Assembly: GCA_026005055.1 (NCBI GenBank)
Contig: BPKI01000001.1
Coordinates: 62,001-126,000 of the forward strand
From: Lysobacterales bacterium
GTDB lineage: Bacteria; Pseudomonadota; Gammaproteobacteria; Xanthomonadales; BPKI01
DNA: 64,000 nt
Reading direction: 5' to 3'
Shown: in pieces, positions 48,601-56,180 of the stretch
Position numbering within the stretch: the stretch's first letter is position 1
Layout: the number at the start of each line of letters is the position of its first letter
Translations under genes and position numbers: made by a program
The notes under the pieces: generated by a model
The model's input: the letters and a program-made list of their open reading frames with translations, nothing else
Databases searched by the model: none
Told to the model about the DNA's origin: nothing

Positions 48601-48987
48601 CTCGGCCGCGAGGCCGGCGGCTTCGTCGATCTCGACGCCGAAGTGCAAGGCGAACTGAGGGTCATCGGCCAACGCCACCTGGGCCGCGGCGAAGCGCATC
48701 TTTGGGTGCAGAACCCGCACTCGACGTGGAAACGCTGGATGCTTCAACCCGCGACGGTGACGCCGACGCAGGGCAGCGTGCGCATCGGCCTTGGCCAGGC
48801 CGGGCGCTATCGCATCGAGCGCTTCGACACCTGGCAGGGCGGAGTGATCGAAAGCTTCGTGCAAGATAGCGACGCCCAGGGGCGCATCCTGCTCACGGTG
48901 AGCGGGCTTCTCCGCGATACCGCCTTCCGCATCATCCGGCTCGGCGGCGCCGAGGGCATCTTCGCCGACGGTTTCGAGGCGCCGTGA
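45610..48987 (+). CDS. Secreted 1125-residue glycoside-hydrolase-like protein with PKD and DUF5060 domains and C-terminal DGFE tag
   Basis: A 1125-residue exoprotein. The signal KALVAALALAAAQASG is followed by NLLENGGFEQ, a carbohydrate-binding (CBM4_9-like) opening. A PKD domain is at about 176-265 (RWDMGDG), a DUF5060-like immunoglobulin domain at about 365-480, then a TIM-barrel-like region. FAFELNNEGSP (acid/base E821) and VIRAESGLEPG (nucleophile E920) are about 100 residues apart, as in clan GH-A hydrolases. It ends IFADGFEAP. The ATG at 45610 overlaps the propeller gene's stop. The substrate is unknown, probably a polysaccharide. Confidence 0.7.
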   Translation: MKRKALVAALALAAAQASGQNLLENGGFEQLSGNQASGWPGLTTAYLSSTIVRSGQRAVAIERDQAADGPSWSQGWLPTSAGARYKLIGYVRCDAFEGQGWGHALLGIVHADWSEERIAPERLTASCGDGTWHGFALRFNAKPGGTLVRFGVFGPKERVRLYFDDLALVPASAPNQPPSGQASLSPLSGSAPLTVSFAASLEDRDGAVAEIRWDMGDGRLHEQASGSHLYRFAGRYPVRLIALDDEGGRFERSFEVVVHDPAAPRLSVLAPEDGSSTAAETITLSGNALPAILDPAPLATLVWDNLDLEPATAGAIPASPNFSLTVPLKPGRNRLLLTLSDQAGRIATQRLTVHRTLSAPVIRELWTAPREVERFATWRATFLLDTVAEQPFFDYDPEAPSPEDGVAGVRAEAEITLPNGVLLRQPAFQRADLIEREGLWHDLGSRRFELRYTPRLVGTHAIRLKIRDASGESTLDLGTIEVSESSRPGFIGRASDSRYFARDSGQAYIPIGPALDPRHHENHGALTWRRPWLGGFGAFSTNWSRWISSAERHGNEGFMAALEFRERLPCRELSFPLFCSGSCGASDEDGEGWRLWQGFLLEGQTGFRVVSGRRYRLLIRLKLDPLTPRAAAPAGLAVRLHDWPPPGQSWRSYLESLGPAHTLLAPLSGPRPWHTVLVDFTAAITAEDLSLHLHGVASGRAWLDTISLREIDAQGRYLSGELLRNPRADHHRYVDEKGAREIEHLLERAEAQRVALQMVVQDKNDWIPRHLSDLGVFSPRGGGYYQGEGTRWRWLARQWWRYLAARYGPSTAIFAFELNNEGSPDDRAHWQAAEDFARFFAQQAHPHLASTSFWCCWRPAFWGDHQNFPHLGYADLHEYSNDGELGSQREALEADFAAMHLFRVAKVRQSPVGRPVIRAESGLEPGTSHFELLANQPNPGIWFHNLLWAQLDGSGVFDPGYWWQEHFEAVDRYLLGSAQAGVSRALLAAPYAAFVASLGREAGGFVDLDAEVQGELRVIGQRHLGRGEAHLWVQNPHSTWKRWMLQPATVTPTQGSVRIGLGQAGRYRIERFDTWQGGVIESFVQDSDAQGRILLTVSGLLRDTAFRIIRLGGAEGIFADGFEAP

Positions 48988-49019
48988 GCCCATCGGGACT
49001 TGGGAAGCACTCTTCACGA

Positions 49020-49048
49020 TTGACCGAAGTATTTGTCGGGCCTATAGT
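49020..49048 (+). promoter_or_regulatory. Sigma-70 promoter of the zapB-like/zapA operon
   Basis: TTGACC, a 17-nt spacer and TATAGT form the best -35/-10 pair seen in the window. The -10 ends 8 nt before the ATG at 49057, so the transcript should begin within about 2 nt of the start codon. Confidence 0.8.
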
Positions 49049-49056
49049 TCCAAGCG

Positions 49057-49278
49057 ATGGGACCTGGGGAGGAATTGTGGCTTCGATTGGAGCGCCTCGA
49101 GCGCAAGCTCGAGCGGCTGCTTGAGCTTTGCCGCCGCCTGCAGGAAGAGAATCACAGTCTGCGGCGCAGTCAGGAGCAACTGGTCCATGAACGGGCCGAA
49201 CTCATCTCGCGCAACGATCAGGCGCGAGCGCGGGTGGAGGCCATGATCGCTCGCCTGAAGACGATGGAGCAGGGTTGA
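49057..49278 (+). CDS. ZapB-like coiled-coil protein (TIGR02449 type)
   Basis: A 73-residue fully helical protein. The heptads LRLERLERKLERLLELCRRLQEENHSLRRSQEQL and HERAELISRNDQARARVEAM fit the TIGR02449 family found immediately before zapA in pseudomonads and xanthomonads, related to the Z-ring stabiliser ZapB. It overlaps zapA by 4 nt. No Shine-Dalgarno precedes the ATG. A TTG seven codons in has a purine-rich stretch in front but is too close to it. Confidence 0.8.
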   Translation: MGPGEELWLRLERLERKLERLLELCRRLQEENHSLRRSQEQLVHERAELISRNDQARARVEAMIARLKTMEQG

Positions 49279-49583
49279 TGAGCGAGCCCGTCAACGTCCG
49301 TATCCTCGATCGCGACTACCTCGTCGCCTGCGAGCCCGAGCACCGACCGCGCCTGCTCGAAGCGGCCGCCATGCTCGACGCTCGCTTGCGCGAGCTCAAG
49401 GCCGGTGCGCGCGGCGTGCCACCGCTGGAGCGCATGGCCGTCCTCGCCGCGCTCAATCTGGCCAACGAATTGATCGAGGCGCGCCAGGCCCTCGCTCGCA
49501 CGCAAAGCGCGCTCGAGCGCATCGAAGCGCAAATCGCGCCCCGTATCGACCGTCTCCTCGAAGAGAGTTCCGGGGCGCGCTGA
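49275..49583 (+). CDS. zapA: Cell division protein ZapA
   Basis: A 102-residue ZapA homologue: VNVRILDRDYLVACEPEHRP (beta part), LLEAAAMLDARLRELKAG, and LERMAVLAALNLANELIEAR with a terminal coiled coil. ZapA cross-links FtsZ filaments at midcell. It is directly followed by 6S RNA and the 5-formyl-THF cyclo-ligase gene, the conserved order. Confidence 0.92.
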   Translation: MMSEPVNVRILDRDYLVACEPEHRPRLLEAAAMLDARLRELKAGARGVPPLERMAVLAALNLANELIEARQALARTQSALERIEAQIAPRIDRLLEESSGAR

Positions 49584-49597
49584 GCGAGCCATTCGGG

Positions 49598-49603
49598 TAG
49601 AAT
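49598..49603 (+). promoter_or_regulatory. -10 box TAGAAT for 6S RNA
   Basis: TAGAAT lies 15 nt after the zapA stop and places the transcription start near 49610, exactly where the predicted 6S closing stem begins. Confidence 0.5.
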
Positions 49604-49610
49604 GTTCGCC

Positions 49611-49801
49611 AGGCGTCCTCTGCGGTGTGCGACAGCGCGCTCAACAGTGTGCCTTGACCCTATCGACGACCTCGGGAAAGCGAGATCGCGTCCGGTGTGC
49701 AGGTCCGCTGCGAGCGGAAAGCCTGAAGGACACGTGAGCTTGCCCACCTGATCCCAGGGATCAAGGTCGTTTTGCGTGCACCGGCATCGCGGAGGGTGCC
49801 A
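49611..49801 (+). ncRNA. ssrS: 6S RNA
   Basis: About 190 nt between zapA and the 5-formyl-THF cyclo-ligase gene, the usual locus. The ends pair into a long closing stem: GGCGTCCTCTGCGGTGT (from 49612) with GGCATCGCGGAGGGTGCC (to 49800), 17 contiguous pairs including wobbles. Near the 3' end ACCTGATCCCAGGGATCAAGGT forms the expected small hairpin. The interior has the open-bubble character of 6S. It would bind sigma-70 RNA polymerase and repress transcription in stationary phase. Ends are accurate to a few bases. Confidence 0.88.
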
Positions 49802-49825
49802 CTCGGAATCGATGCGGAGCGCTCG

Positions 49826-50428
49826 GTGAGCGATCGTCAGCTTTTGCGCCGGCGGATGCGCGCCTACCGCCGCACGCTGTCGGCGCGGGAGCGCGCCGAG
49901 GCCGCCGACGCGATCGCCTACCATCTGCTCGCTCTCCCGGGTCTCGACGAGATGAAAGCCGTCGCGGGCTATTTCGCCGTCGATGGCGAGCTGCCCTTGT
50001 CGTCGGTCGCGAGCCGGCTGATCGCGCTCGGCAAGCGTTATTACCTGCCGGTGCTCGAGCCCGGACAACGCCTCTCCTTCCGCCGATTCGACGCCGACGC
50101 GCCCTTGGTGCCGAACCGCTTCGGCATCCCCGAACCGAGCACGGGCGAGTCGCTCGCGCCGGAATGCCTCGACCTCGTTTTTCTGCCGCTGATCGCGTTC
50201 GATGCGCTCGGTAACCGGCTCGGCAGCGGCGCAGGTTATTACGACCGGACCTTCGCCTTCCGCCGTCATGCGGCGACCGACCGCCCTCTGCTCGTCGGAG
50301 TGGGCTACGCCTTCCAGCAGCGCCCTCTGTTGCCTGCGGCCGACTGGGACATTCCGCTGGATTTCGTGCTCACCGATCGCTCCCTCATCGACTGCCGGTC
50401 CCTCCGTCTCGAGGAGGCGGCGCGATGA
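49826..50428 (+). CDS. 5-formyltetrahydrofolate cyclo-ligase
   Basis: A 200-residue MTHFS/YgfA protein. It contains [34 protein letters not shown], the substrate-binding region [23 protein letters not shown], and the ATP site [16 protein letters not shown]. It converts 5-formyl-THF to methenyl-THF. A GTG at 49826 is chosen, since the track start lies within 6S RNA. In E. coli the ssrS-ygfA transcript is dicistronic; the same layout holds here. It overlaps the EVE gene by 4 nt. Confidence 0.9.
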   Translation: MSDRQLLRRRMRAYRRTLSARERAEAADAIAYHLLALPGLDEMKAVAGYFAVDGELPLSSVASRLIALGKRYYLPVLEPGQRLSFRRFDADAPLVPNRFGIPEPSTGESLAPECLDLVFLPLIAFDALGNRLGSGAGYYDRTFAFRRHAATDRPLLVGVGYAFQQRPLLPAADWDIPLDFVLTDRSLIDCRSLRLEEAAR

Positions 50429-50886
50429 GTCGCTGGCTGCTCAAGACCGAGCCCTCGGAGTTTTCGATCGAGGATCTCGCCGCGCGCGGGGAGGAAGCCT
50501 GGACCGGGGTGCGCAATTACCAGGCGCGCAATTTTCTGCGGAGCATGCGCCCAGGAGATCTCGCGCTGATCTATCACTCAAGCTGCGCGCGGCCGGCGGT
50601 GGTCGGCATCGGCCGGGTCCAAAGCGAAGCTTTTCCCGACCCCACCCAGTTCGATCCGGAAAGTCCATACTTCGATCCGCGCAGCCGTCCCGAGGCGCCG
50701 CGCTGGTATGCGGTGAACATCGCGTTCGAGCGGCGTACCGAGCGGCCGATCGCGCTTGCCGCGATCAAAGCGCAACCCGCGCTCGCCGCGGACTTCCCCC
50801 TCACCCGCCGCGGCAATCGCCTGTCGGTGATGCCGGTGACCGAAGCGCAATGGCGAGCGATCCTCGCCTTGGAGAGAGTCCGATGA
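50425..50886 (+). CDS. EVE-domain protein
   Basis: A 153-residue single-domain EVE (PUA-like) protein: [47 protein letters not shown], then [20 protein letters not shown]. This matches the thymocyte nuclear protein 1 family, which reads modified bases in DNA or RNA. It overlaps the cyclo-ligase and rpiA genes by 4 nt each. Confidence 0.92.
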   Translation: MSRWLLKTEPSEFSIEDLAARGEEAWTGVRNYQARNFLRSMRPGDLALIYHSSCARPAVVGIGRVQSEAFPDPTQFDPESPYFDPRSRPEAPRWYAVNIAFERRTERPIALAAIKAQPALAADFPLTRRGNRLSVMPVTEAQWRAILALERVR

Positions 50887-51545
50887 GCGAGGATCCGCGC
50901 GAGCGCGGCAAGCGGCTATCGGCGCTCAAGGCGCTCGATTGGGTCGAGGAGGGCATGGTGGTGGGGGTCGGCACCGGCTCCACCGTGGCCTACTTCATCG
51001 AGGCCCTGGCCAAGCGCCGCCACGACATCGAGGGCGCGGTGGCGAGCTCGCGCGATACGGCGGCCAAGCTCGAATCCCGCGGCATCCGCTTGATCGATCT
51101 CAACGCGGCGGGCGACATCCCGCTCTACGTGGATGGCGCCGATGAATGCGACCCCTACGGCCGCTTGATCAAAGGCGGCGGCGGGGCGTTGACCCGCGAG
51201 AAGATCATCGCCGAGGCTGCAGCCCGCTTCGTCTGCATTCTCGATGCGAGCAAGCAAGTCGAGCTGCTTGGGCGATTTCCATTGCCGGTCGAAGTGATCC
51301 CGATGGCGCGCTCCTTGGTCGCGCGCAAGCTCAGGGCGCTCGGCGGCCTTCCCGTCTGGCGGGAGGGCTACGTGACCGACAATGGCCACTGGATCCTCGA
51401 TGTCCATGGATTGAGCATCCTCGATCCCGTGGCGCTCGAGCGCGAGATCAATCAGATTCCCGGGGTGGTGACCGTGGGGCTCTTCGCCCGCCGGCCGGCG
51501 GATCTGATCGTCGTGGACGGCGAAGTGAGACACCCCGGCCGCTGA
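50883..51545 (+). CDS. rpiA: Ribose-5-phosphate isomerase A
   Basis: A 220-residue RpiA of the pentose-phosphate pathway. [17 protein letters not shown] (phosphate loop), [30 protein letters not shown] (active-site Asp and Lys), and [11 protein letters not shown] are intact. The ATG at 50883 overlaps the EVE stop; the track frame from 50202 is read-through. Length equals E. coli RpiA (219). Confidence 0.95.
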   Translation: MSEDPRERGKRLSALKALDWVEEGMVVGVGTGSTVAYFIEALAKRRHDIEGAVASSRDTAAKLESRGIRLIDLNAAGDIPLYVDGADECDPYGRLIKGGGGALTREKIIAEAAARFVCILDASKQVELLGRFPLPVEVIPMARSLVARKLRALGGLPVWREGYVTDNGHWILDVHGLSILDPVALEREINQIPGVVTVGLFARRPADLIVVDGEVRHPGR

Positions 51546-51551
51546 GCCGAG

Positions 51552-52628
51552 CTAGCTGCCCTCGCCGCGAGCACCCTGTTCGGCGGCGATGACCTTGAGC
51601 AGTCCGGACAGACCACCCTGCAAAGCGTAGGCATCGAAGCCGATCTTGCTCAGGATGAACGCCGCGGCACCGCTTCGCTCGCCGGTGTTGCAATAGACGA
51701 CCACCTTGCGTTTCTTATCGAGCGTCGCCAGAGCCTTCTCGCGCAGGACGAACAGCGGCGCGTTGATCGCGCCCTTGATCGCACCTTGCGCGAACTCATC
51801 GGGCATCCGCACGTCCACGATCTGGGCACCCTGACGGGCCATGATCGAGGCCTTGGCCGGCGTCAGCCAAGCCACCGCCGGCGGCTTGAGGACCTCATCG
51901 AAAGCGGCCTTGGAGAGCCGCATGAGTCGGCAAGGCTCAAGGGTGCTGACCGATGCATTCCTCACGGTGTTCGCGAGAAAGGCATCCTCGCCGAAACTGT
52001 CGCCGACACGCAGCGTCGCGAGGACCGTATCGCGGCCACCGATCATGCGCGAGACCGCGACCGATCCTTCTCGGATCACGTAAAAATAATCCGGCGCGTC
52101 TCCCTCCCGGATGACCGTCTCCCCGGCCGGCACCCGGATTTCCTCGAAACGCTGAAACATGCGCTCCAGATTGGCCGAGGGCAGCTTGTGCATGGCCCGG
52201 CAACGCAGAAGTTGGAAGACCCAGCGATTGGCGTCGGGCGAAGGGTCGTAGTGCTTGAAGTTTTCGCTGCGGCTGAGCTGATCCCACACGAGGATCTTCT
52301 CGAGCAACCTGCGATCGAAACGCAGCACTCGCGCCCGCTTGCTCTCGACCACGGCGGTGAAGCGCCGCGGCCTGGTATCGCCCAAGGGGTAGCGCCCCTG
52401 CAACGCATTCGCATCGTGCGACTTGGCCCGGCCGTCGGGATAGTCGCACCGGATGCTGCCATCGACCACGTAGATCGTGTCTTCGTCCTCCTCCCCGGCG
52501 GAGAACAGAACCTCGCCCTTCTCATGAGTGGCGGGACGCGCGACCTCGTCGGCGAGGAACGCGAGGTGTTCCTCGCGCATCCCGTCGAACGGGTAAAACC
52601 GGCGCAGGTCTGCGATGGCGATGCTCAC
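51552..52628 (-). CDS. Tandem cyclic-nucleotide-binding-like domains fused to a rhodanese
   Basis: A 358-residue cytosolic protein starting at GTG. Residues about 10-125 form a cNMP-binding-like beta-roll (GEVLFSAGEEDEDTIYVVDGSI). Residues about 150-255 form a second, better-conserved one (GETVIREGDAPDYFYVIREGSVAV, VGDSFGEDAFLANTVRNAS). A C-terminal rhodanese domain has the active Cys in VVVYCNTGERSGAAAFIL. No DNA-binding domain is present. It may couple a nucleotide or redox signal to sulfur transfer. The start is at 52628 (GTG), with GGGGGA upstream. Confidence 0.85.
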   Translation of the reverse strand: MSIAIADLRRFYPFDGMREEHLAFLADEVARPATHEKGEVLFSAGEEDEDTIYVVDGSIRCDYPDGRAKSHDANALQGRYPLGDTRPRRFTAVVESKRARVLRFDRRLLEKILVWDQLSRSENFKHYDPSPDANRWVFQLLRCRAMHKLPSANLERMFQRFEEIRVPAGETVIREGDAPDYFYVIREGSVAVSRMIGGRDTVLATLRVGDSFGEDAFLANTVRNASVSTLEPCRLMRLSKAAFDEVLKPPAVAWLTPAKASIMARQGAQIVDVRMPDEFAQGAIKGAINAPLFVLREKALATLDKKRKVVVYCNTGERSGAAAFILSKIGFDAYALQGGLSGLLKVIAAEQGARGEGS

Positions 52629-52700
52629 GGCGGAATCCCCCTTGGGCCAGAAGGCGATGAAAGTGTAGCGGCTCCGGTCATCGGTGCCAGCGTGCCCCCC

Positions 52701-53285
52701 TCAGTCTCGAAGCGCGGCCAGGAAGGACTCCACGGCAGGCAGGTCCCGGTCGTAGAAGAACTCTTCCGCCGCGAGGTAGAGCAGATAGCCCAGACGCCCT
52801 CGATCGTCGAGCGAGGCGACCGCGAGGGCGCGATAGCGCAGGCCCTCCTCGTCGGCCATGCGCAACTCGAAGCGCACGGCGCGTCGCCCTTTCCAGCGAC
52901 TGGGCTGGGGAGGACCGAAGACCTCCACGCCCACGAAACCTTCGGCACCGAGCGCATCGGCGAACAGCTCCGGGAGATCGAGCAGGCCGAGCGCGGAACG
53001 AACGGTCGCGCCGCCCTGCCGCTCGAATCGCCACATCCCCGACAGGACTTCGCGTCCCTTGCCGAGCCCATCGGCGATCAGGATCAGGTTGAGGCTCGGC
53101 CCGTCTCGGCTCAAGATCCAGATCGGTGCGCGACTCAGCACCGACCAATCGACCGGGCTGACGACATCGGCACCCAACACGCGAAACGGGCGGTCGGCCA
53201 CGACGTAGCTCGGCGCGCATCCCGTGGCGAATGCGAGCGCGACGATGGCGAAGACGAATCCCCCGAGCGAGCGATGAAGGCTCAT
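52701..53285 (-). CDS. Predicted lipoprotein, last gene of an envelope operon
   Basis: A 194-residue lipoprotein (signal SLGGFVFAIVALAFATGC, then APSYVVADRPFRVLG). The mature part alternates strands: IWILSRDGPSLNLILIADGL, AVRFELRMADEEGLRYRALAVASLDDRGRLGYLLYLAA. I do not recognise the family. The ATG at 53285 overlaps the M48 peptidase stop by 4 nt, so it belongs to the three-gene operon. Confidence 0.68.
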   Translation of the reverse strand: MSLHRSLGGFVFAIVALAFATGCAPSYVVADRPFRVLGADVVSPVDWSVLSRAPIWILSRDGPSLNLILIADGLGKGREVLSGMWRFERQGGATVRSALGLLDLPELFADALGAEGFVGVEVFGPPQPSRWKGRRAVRFELRMADEEGLRYRALAVASLDDRGRLGYLLYLAAEEFFYDRDLPAVESFLAALRD

Positions 53286-54409
53286 TGCATCTCCCACTCG
53301 ATGAGGGCTCGGTCGGGCGCCTCGGGCTCGAGCTCGAGATACCGTCGAAACGCCTCCCGCGCCTTGGCCTGATCGCCTCGAGCCTTCGCCACCTGGCCGA
53401 GCAGTCGCCATGCGCGCGCCGAGGCCTGGCCTTCCTCGACCAAGGCTTCGAGAAGCCTCGCGGCCTCGGCGAGATCCTCGGGCTTGCCGCTGCGGCGCAG
53501 GATCTCCGCGCGCCGCGGACGCAGGATCTCGGGCGGGTCGCCCGAGCGCTCGAGGCGCTCGAGCAAAACCAGCGAGTCGGCCCGCGAACGGCGCCCGAGC
53601 TCGTCATCGAGCCAAGCCTCGAGATGACGTGCGCGCAGCGACCTCCACCTCGACCCATCGCGCGGCACCGCGATCTCGGGGGCACTCGCAGCCAGCCGCT
53701 CGAGCGTTCGAACCCGCTCGCGGGTGGGCGGGTGAGTGGCGAACAAGGTCGGAATCGCGGTCGGACGCGCCCGTTCCTCGGCGAGCAGTCCGGCGAAAAG
53801 CTCGGCGCCGGCCCGCAGCGGATAGCCCGCGGCCGTCATCCGCTCGACCGCGAAGCGGTCCGCTTCTCGCTCTTGATCGCGCGAGTAGGCGAAAAGCGCA
53901 GCGACGATGCCGAATTCGGCGATCGCGCCGGCCTGATACTCGCCCGTAGCCCCAGCCGCGAAGGCGACGAGGTTGAGGAGGTTGCCGGTCCGGTGGAGCG
54001 TAGTCCAGCGCTCCTCGGAGTGCCGCTCGGCGTAATGACCGATCTCGTGGGCGATGACGAAGGCGAGCTCCGCCTCCTCCACGGTCCTCAGCATGAGGCC
54101 GGTGAACAACGCCATCGCCCCGTTGGGGAGCATGAAGGCGTTGGCCTGGGGCGAGCGCAGCACGTAGAGCCGAAGCCCTCCGCAGCGCTTTTCATCGAGC
54201 ACGCAGACGAGCTCCCGCAGATGGACCACCAGCTCGTGATCCTCGGGCAGACGACGAGGCGAATCCCGCAGCCGTTGTTCCAAACGCTCGGCCTCGGCGG
54301 TCAGAGCCCCGGAGGAGTCGGCGTGGACCGGTGTCGCGAGCAGGATCAGGACCAGCAGACCGAGGGCTGGAGGTGCCGCCAGGCATCGCGAAAGAAAGCG
54401 GCCGTTCAT
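53282..54409 (-). CDS. M48-family periplasmic metalloprotease (BepA-like)
   Basis: A 375-residue exported peptidase. The signal is CLAAPPALGLLVLILLATPVHA. The zinc motif HEXXH is AFVIAHEIGHYAERHSEERW, preceded by LPNGAMALFTGLMLRTVEEAE, and the third ligand region is YSRDQEREADRFAVERMTAAG. TPR-like helices follow to the C-terminus (KARGDQAKAREAFRRYLELEP). BepA-type peptidases survey outer-membrane protein assembly. It is flanked by two lipoprotein genes with 1- and 4-nt overlaps. Confidence 0.9.
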   Translation of the reverse strand: MNGRFLSRCLAAPPALGLLVLILLATPVHADSSGALTAEAERLEQRLRDSPRRLPEDHELVVHLRELVCVLDEKRCGGLRLYVLRSPQANAFMLPNGAMALFTGLMLRTVEEAELAFVIAHEIGHYAERHSEERWTTLHRTGNLLNLVAFAAGATGEYQAGAIAEFGIVAALFAYSRDQEREADRFAVERMTAAGYPLRAGAELFAGLLAEERARPTAIPTLFATHPPTRERVRTLERLAASAPEIAVPRDGSRWRSLRARHLEAWLDDELGRRSRADSLVLLERLERSGDPPEILRPRRAEILRRSGKPEDLAEAARLLEALVEEGQASARAWRLLGQVAKARGDQAKAREAFRRYLELEPEAPDRALIEWEMQ

Positions 54410-55104
54410 CAGAGCGGAGCTTTGTTCAGTACTTTGCGCACCACCTCATCGGCAGGCCCGGGACTGCGCAGGTCGCCGCCCATGCTGAGCAAGCGGTTCG
54501 TCCAGACGACCGACCCGTCCTCGAGGTCGATCAGGTGGACGTAAACGAACTGCTGACCCAAAGGCACGTTCACGCCGAGGAAGAGTCCTGCGATCATCAT
54601 CGCCTTGCGCGCGTCGCTGGAATAGCTATCCCGGACCAGCATGAACAGGGCATAACGCGCATCCGGATCCAAGATGCGCACCCCCGGGCCGACGGTCCAG
54701 TCGAGCTTGCCGCGCTTGTGGGGCAAGCGCAGATTCGGATCGACCAAGGTCTCAGCCAGACGGCGGTTGAGCAGCCAGTACTGTCGCGCCCGGTCCTGAT
54801 CGTCCTCGGGCGGTCGAAGCGCGACGCGGAAACGAGCGCCGCGCCGCTTCAGTTCCGCTCCGAGGGCGCGCTCGATGTTCCTCAGCGCCTGCTCGGTCCA
54901 ATCGCGCCGGAGCACCGGTACGCCACTCGTGGGCAGCTCGTAGACCAACACGTCCGGCGCGAGCAAGACGATCTCGGCGTTGGCGCCGAGTTTCGCACCC
55001 TTCGCATCCTCCGCCACCCGCGGGGCGGTCGTGGCGCACCCCGCCACCAGCCCGAACGCGAGGACCGCGGCCAGCGGGCCGAACCACTCGCCTCGCCAAG
55101 GCAT
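54409..55104 (-). CDS. Predicted lipoprotein (DUF799/LpoB-like?), first gene of the M48 operon
   Basis: A 231-residue lipoprotein (signal WFGPLAAVLAFGLVAGC). The body contains ELPTSGVPVLRRDWTEQALRNIERALGAEL and late KAMMIAGLFLGVNVPLGQQFVYVHLIDLEDGSVVWTNRL. That pattern (an alpha/beta fold ending in a G-G-Q-x-x-x-x-L-x-D-L-x-x-G-x-x-x-W strand) recalls the DUF799/CsgG-LpoB group, but the match is from memory and weak. It overlaps the M48 gene by 1 nt. A TATAGT box about 27 nt upstream of the ATG may be the operon promoter. Confidence 0.6.
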   Translation of the reverse strand: MPWRGEWFGPLAAVLAFGLVAGCATTAPRVAEDAKGAKLGANAEIVLLAPDVLVYELPTSGVPVLRRDWTEQALRNIERALGAELKRRGARFRVALRPPEDDQDRARQYWLLNRRLAETLVDPNLRLPHKRGKLDWTVGPGVRILDPDARYALFMLVRDSYSSDARKAMMIAGLFLGVNVPLGQQFVYVHLIDLEDGSVVWTNRLLSMGGDLRSPGPADEVVRKVLNKAPL

Positions 55105-55655
55105 CGCGTTTTCTCCGGGACTTCGACTCTCCGAGACTATAGCGCGCCGCGGGACCGTCGGGCGCGCTCGCACCCGCGGAGCACCCGATGAGGGGACCAG
55201 GGCGGAGGATGAGGGCGCGCCGCCTGCAGGCGGGCGGAGGAATTTTCACCCGCTTCGCTCGCTCTCACCGGCGCATCGCCTCGAGGACGCCACCGCGGAT
55301 GCCACTGCTCCGAGGCTGCGCGGGCGTTCGCATCGCTCCCAGGCCCCGAGACGGGATCGGTGCTCTTTTGTCGAAAAGCCCAAGCCCTCGTGGCTCGATC
55401 CTCGCCGAAGCGGGGACGAGGCGCTCATTCGCCCGCGCGATGAGGCGACTGAGGCCTCCGGGGGCCGCACCCGGCATCGGATCCATACGTCTGTCTCGGC
55501 CGAGCGATGATGGACCGATCGCCGCTCGATTCGGCTTACGGGCGCTCCGCCTCAGCGGCCTGAGAGCGGTTCGGCGGGGATCATCCGCGTTCGATCCCCC
55601 AGCGCCCCCTGCCGACGAGGGCAGTAGACGAGGAGCAGGGCTCGCCGGAGGGGAA
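55105..55655. other. Gene-poor stretch between the M48 operon and tRNA-Gln
   Basis: About 550 bases in which I support no gene. The open frames here (for example 55188-55670) are Arg/Pro/Ser-rich and look like GC-driven shadows. The first 40 bases hold the TATAGT element of the minus-strand operon. A perfect 14-bp palindrome CCGCCTGCAGGCGG lies at 55220-55233. No T-run terminator for the tRNA was found. Confidence 0.5.
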
Positions 55656-55729
55656 TGGCTGGGGGACTAGGATTCGAACCTAGACTGGCGGAGTCAGAGT
55701 CCGCTGTCCTACCGTTAGACGATCCCCCA
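55656..55729 (-). tRNA. tRNA-Gln (anticodon CTG)
   Basis: The 74-nt minus-strand sequence begins TGGGGGATCGTCTAACGG and ends with CCCCCAGCCA, so the CCA end is encoded. The acceptor stem TGGGGGA pairs with TCCCCCA, the T-arm contains GGTTCGAATCC, and the anticodon loop CTCTGAC presents CTG, reading CAG. It lies 50 nt downstream of rpsI on the same strand. A minus-strand TACAAT about 12 nt upstream may be its own -10. Confidence 0.96.
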
Positions 55730-55779
55730 GCGGACCGCACGATTGTAAGCCGCGCAAGCCGACTTCAGCAGCCCCGACC

Positions 55780-56172
55780 TCAGCGCTTGGAGTACTGGGT
55801 CGCGCGGCGGGCCTTGTGCAAGCCGACCTTCTTGCGCTCCACCTCGCGCGCGTCGCGCGTCATGAAGCCCGCAGCGCGGAGCTTCGGCTTCAGCGATTCG
55901 TCGTAGGCGACGAGCGCGCGGGCGAGACCCAAACGAATCGCGCCGGCCTGACCCGACAGACCGCCGCCAGAGACCGTGGCATAGACGTCGAAGCGATCGC
56001 TCAGCTGGGTGAGGACCAACGGCTGCCGCACGATCATCGACGCCGTCTCACGCCCGAAGAATTCATCGAGCGGGCGATCGTTGACCGTGATCCTTCCGGT
56101 GCCGGGCCGCAGGAAGACGCGAGCGGTGGAGGTTTTGCGCCGACCAGTGCCGTAATACTGTGTGGAGGCCAT
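55780..56172 (-). CDS. rpsI: 30S ribosomal protein S9
   Basis: A 130-residue ribosomal protein. [38 protein letters not shown], and the C-terminal [17 protein letters not shown] tail that reaches the P-site tRNA are all typical. It begins 8 nt after rplM, the standard rplM-rpsI operon. Confidence 0.97.
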   Translation of the reverse strand: MASTQYYGTGRRKTSTARVFLRPGTGRITVNDRPLDEFFGRETASMIVRQPLVLTQLSDRFDVYATVSGGGLSGQAGAIRLGLARALVAYDESLKPKLRAAGFMTRDAREVERKKVGLHKARRATQYSKR

Positions 56173-56180
56173 GGCGATCC

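Noticed and set aside
55188-55670. 160-residue ORF before tRNA-Gln
   Set aside because: Low-complexity Arg/Ser/Pro composition, no Shine-Dalgarno, and it runs into the tRNA gene.
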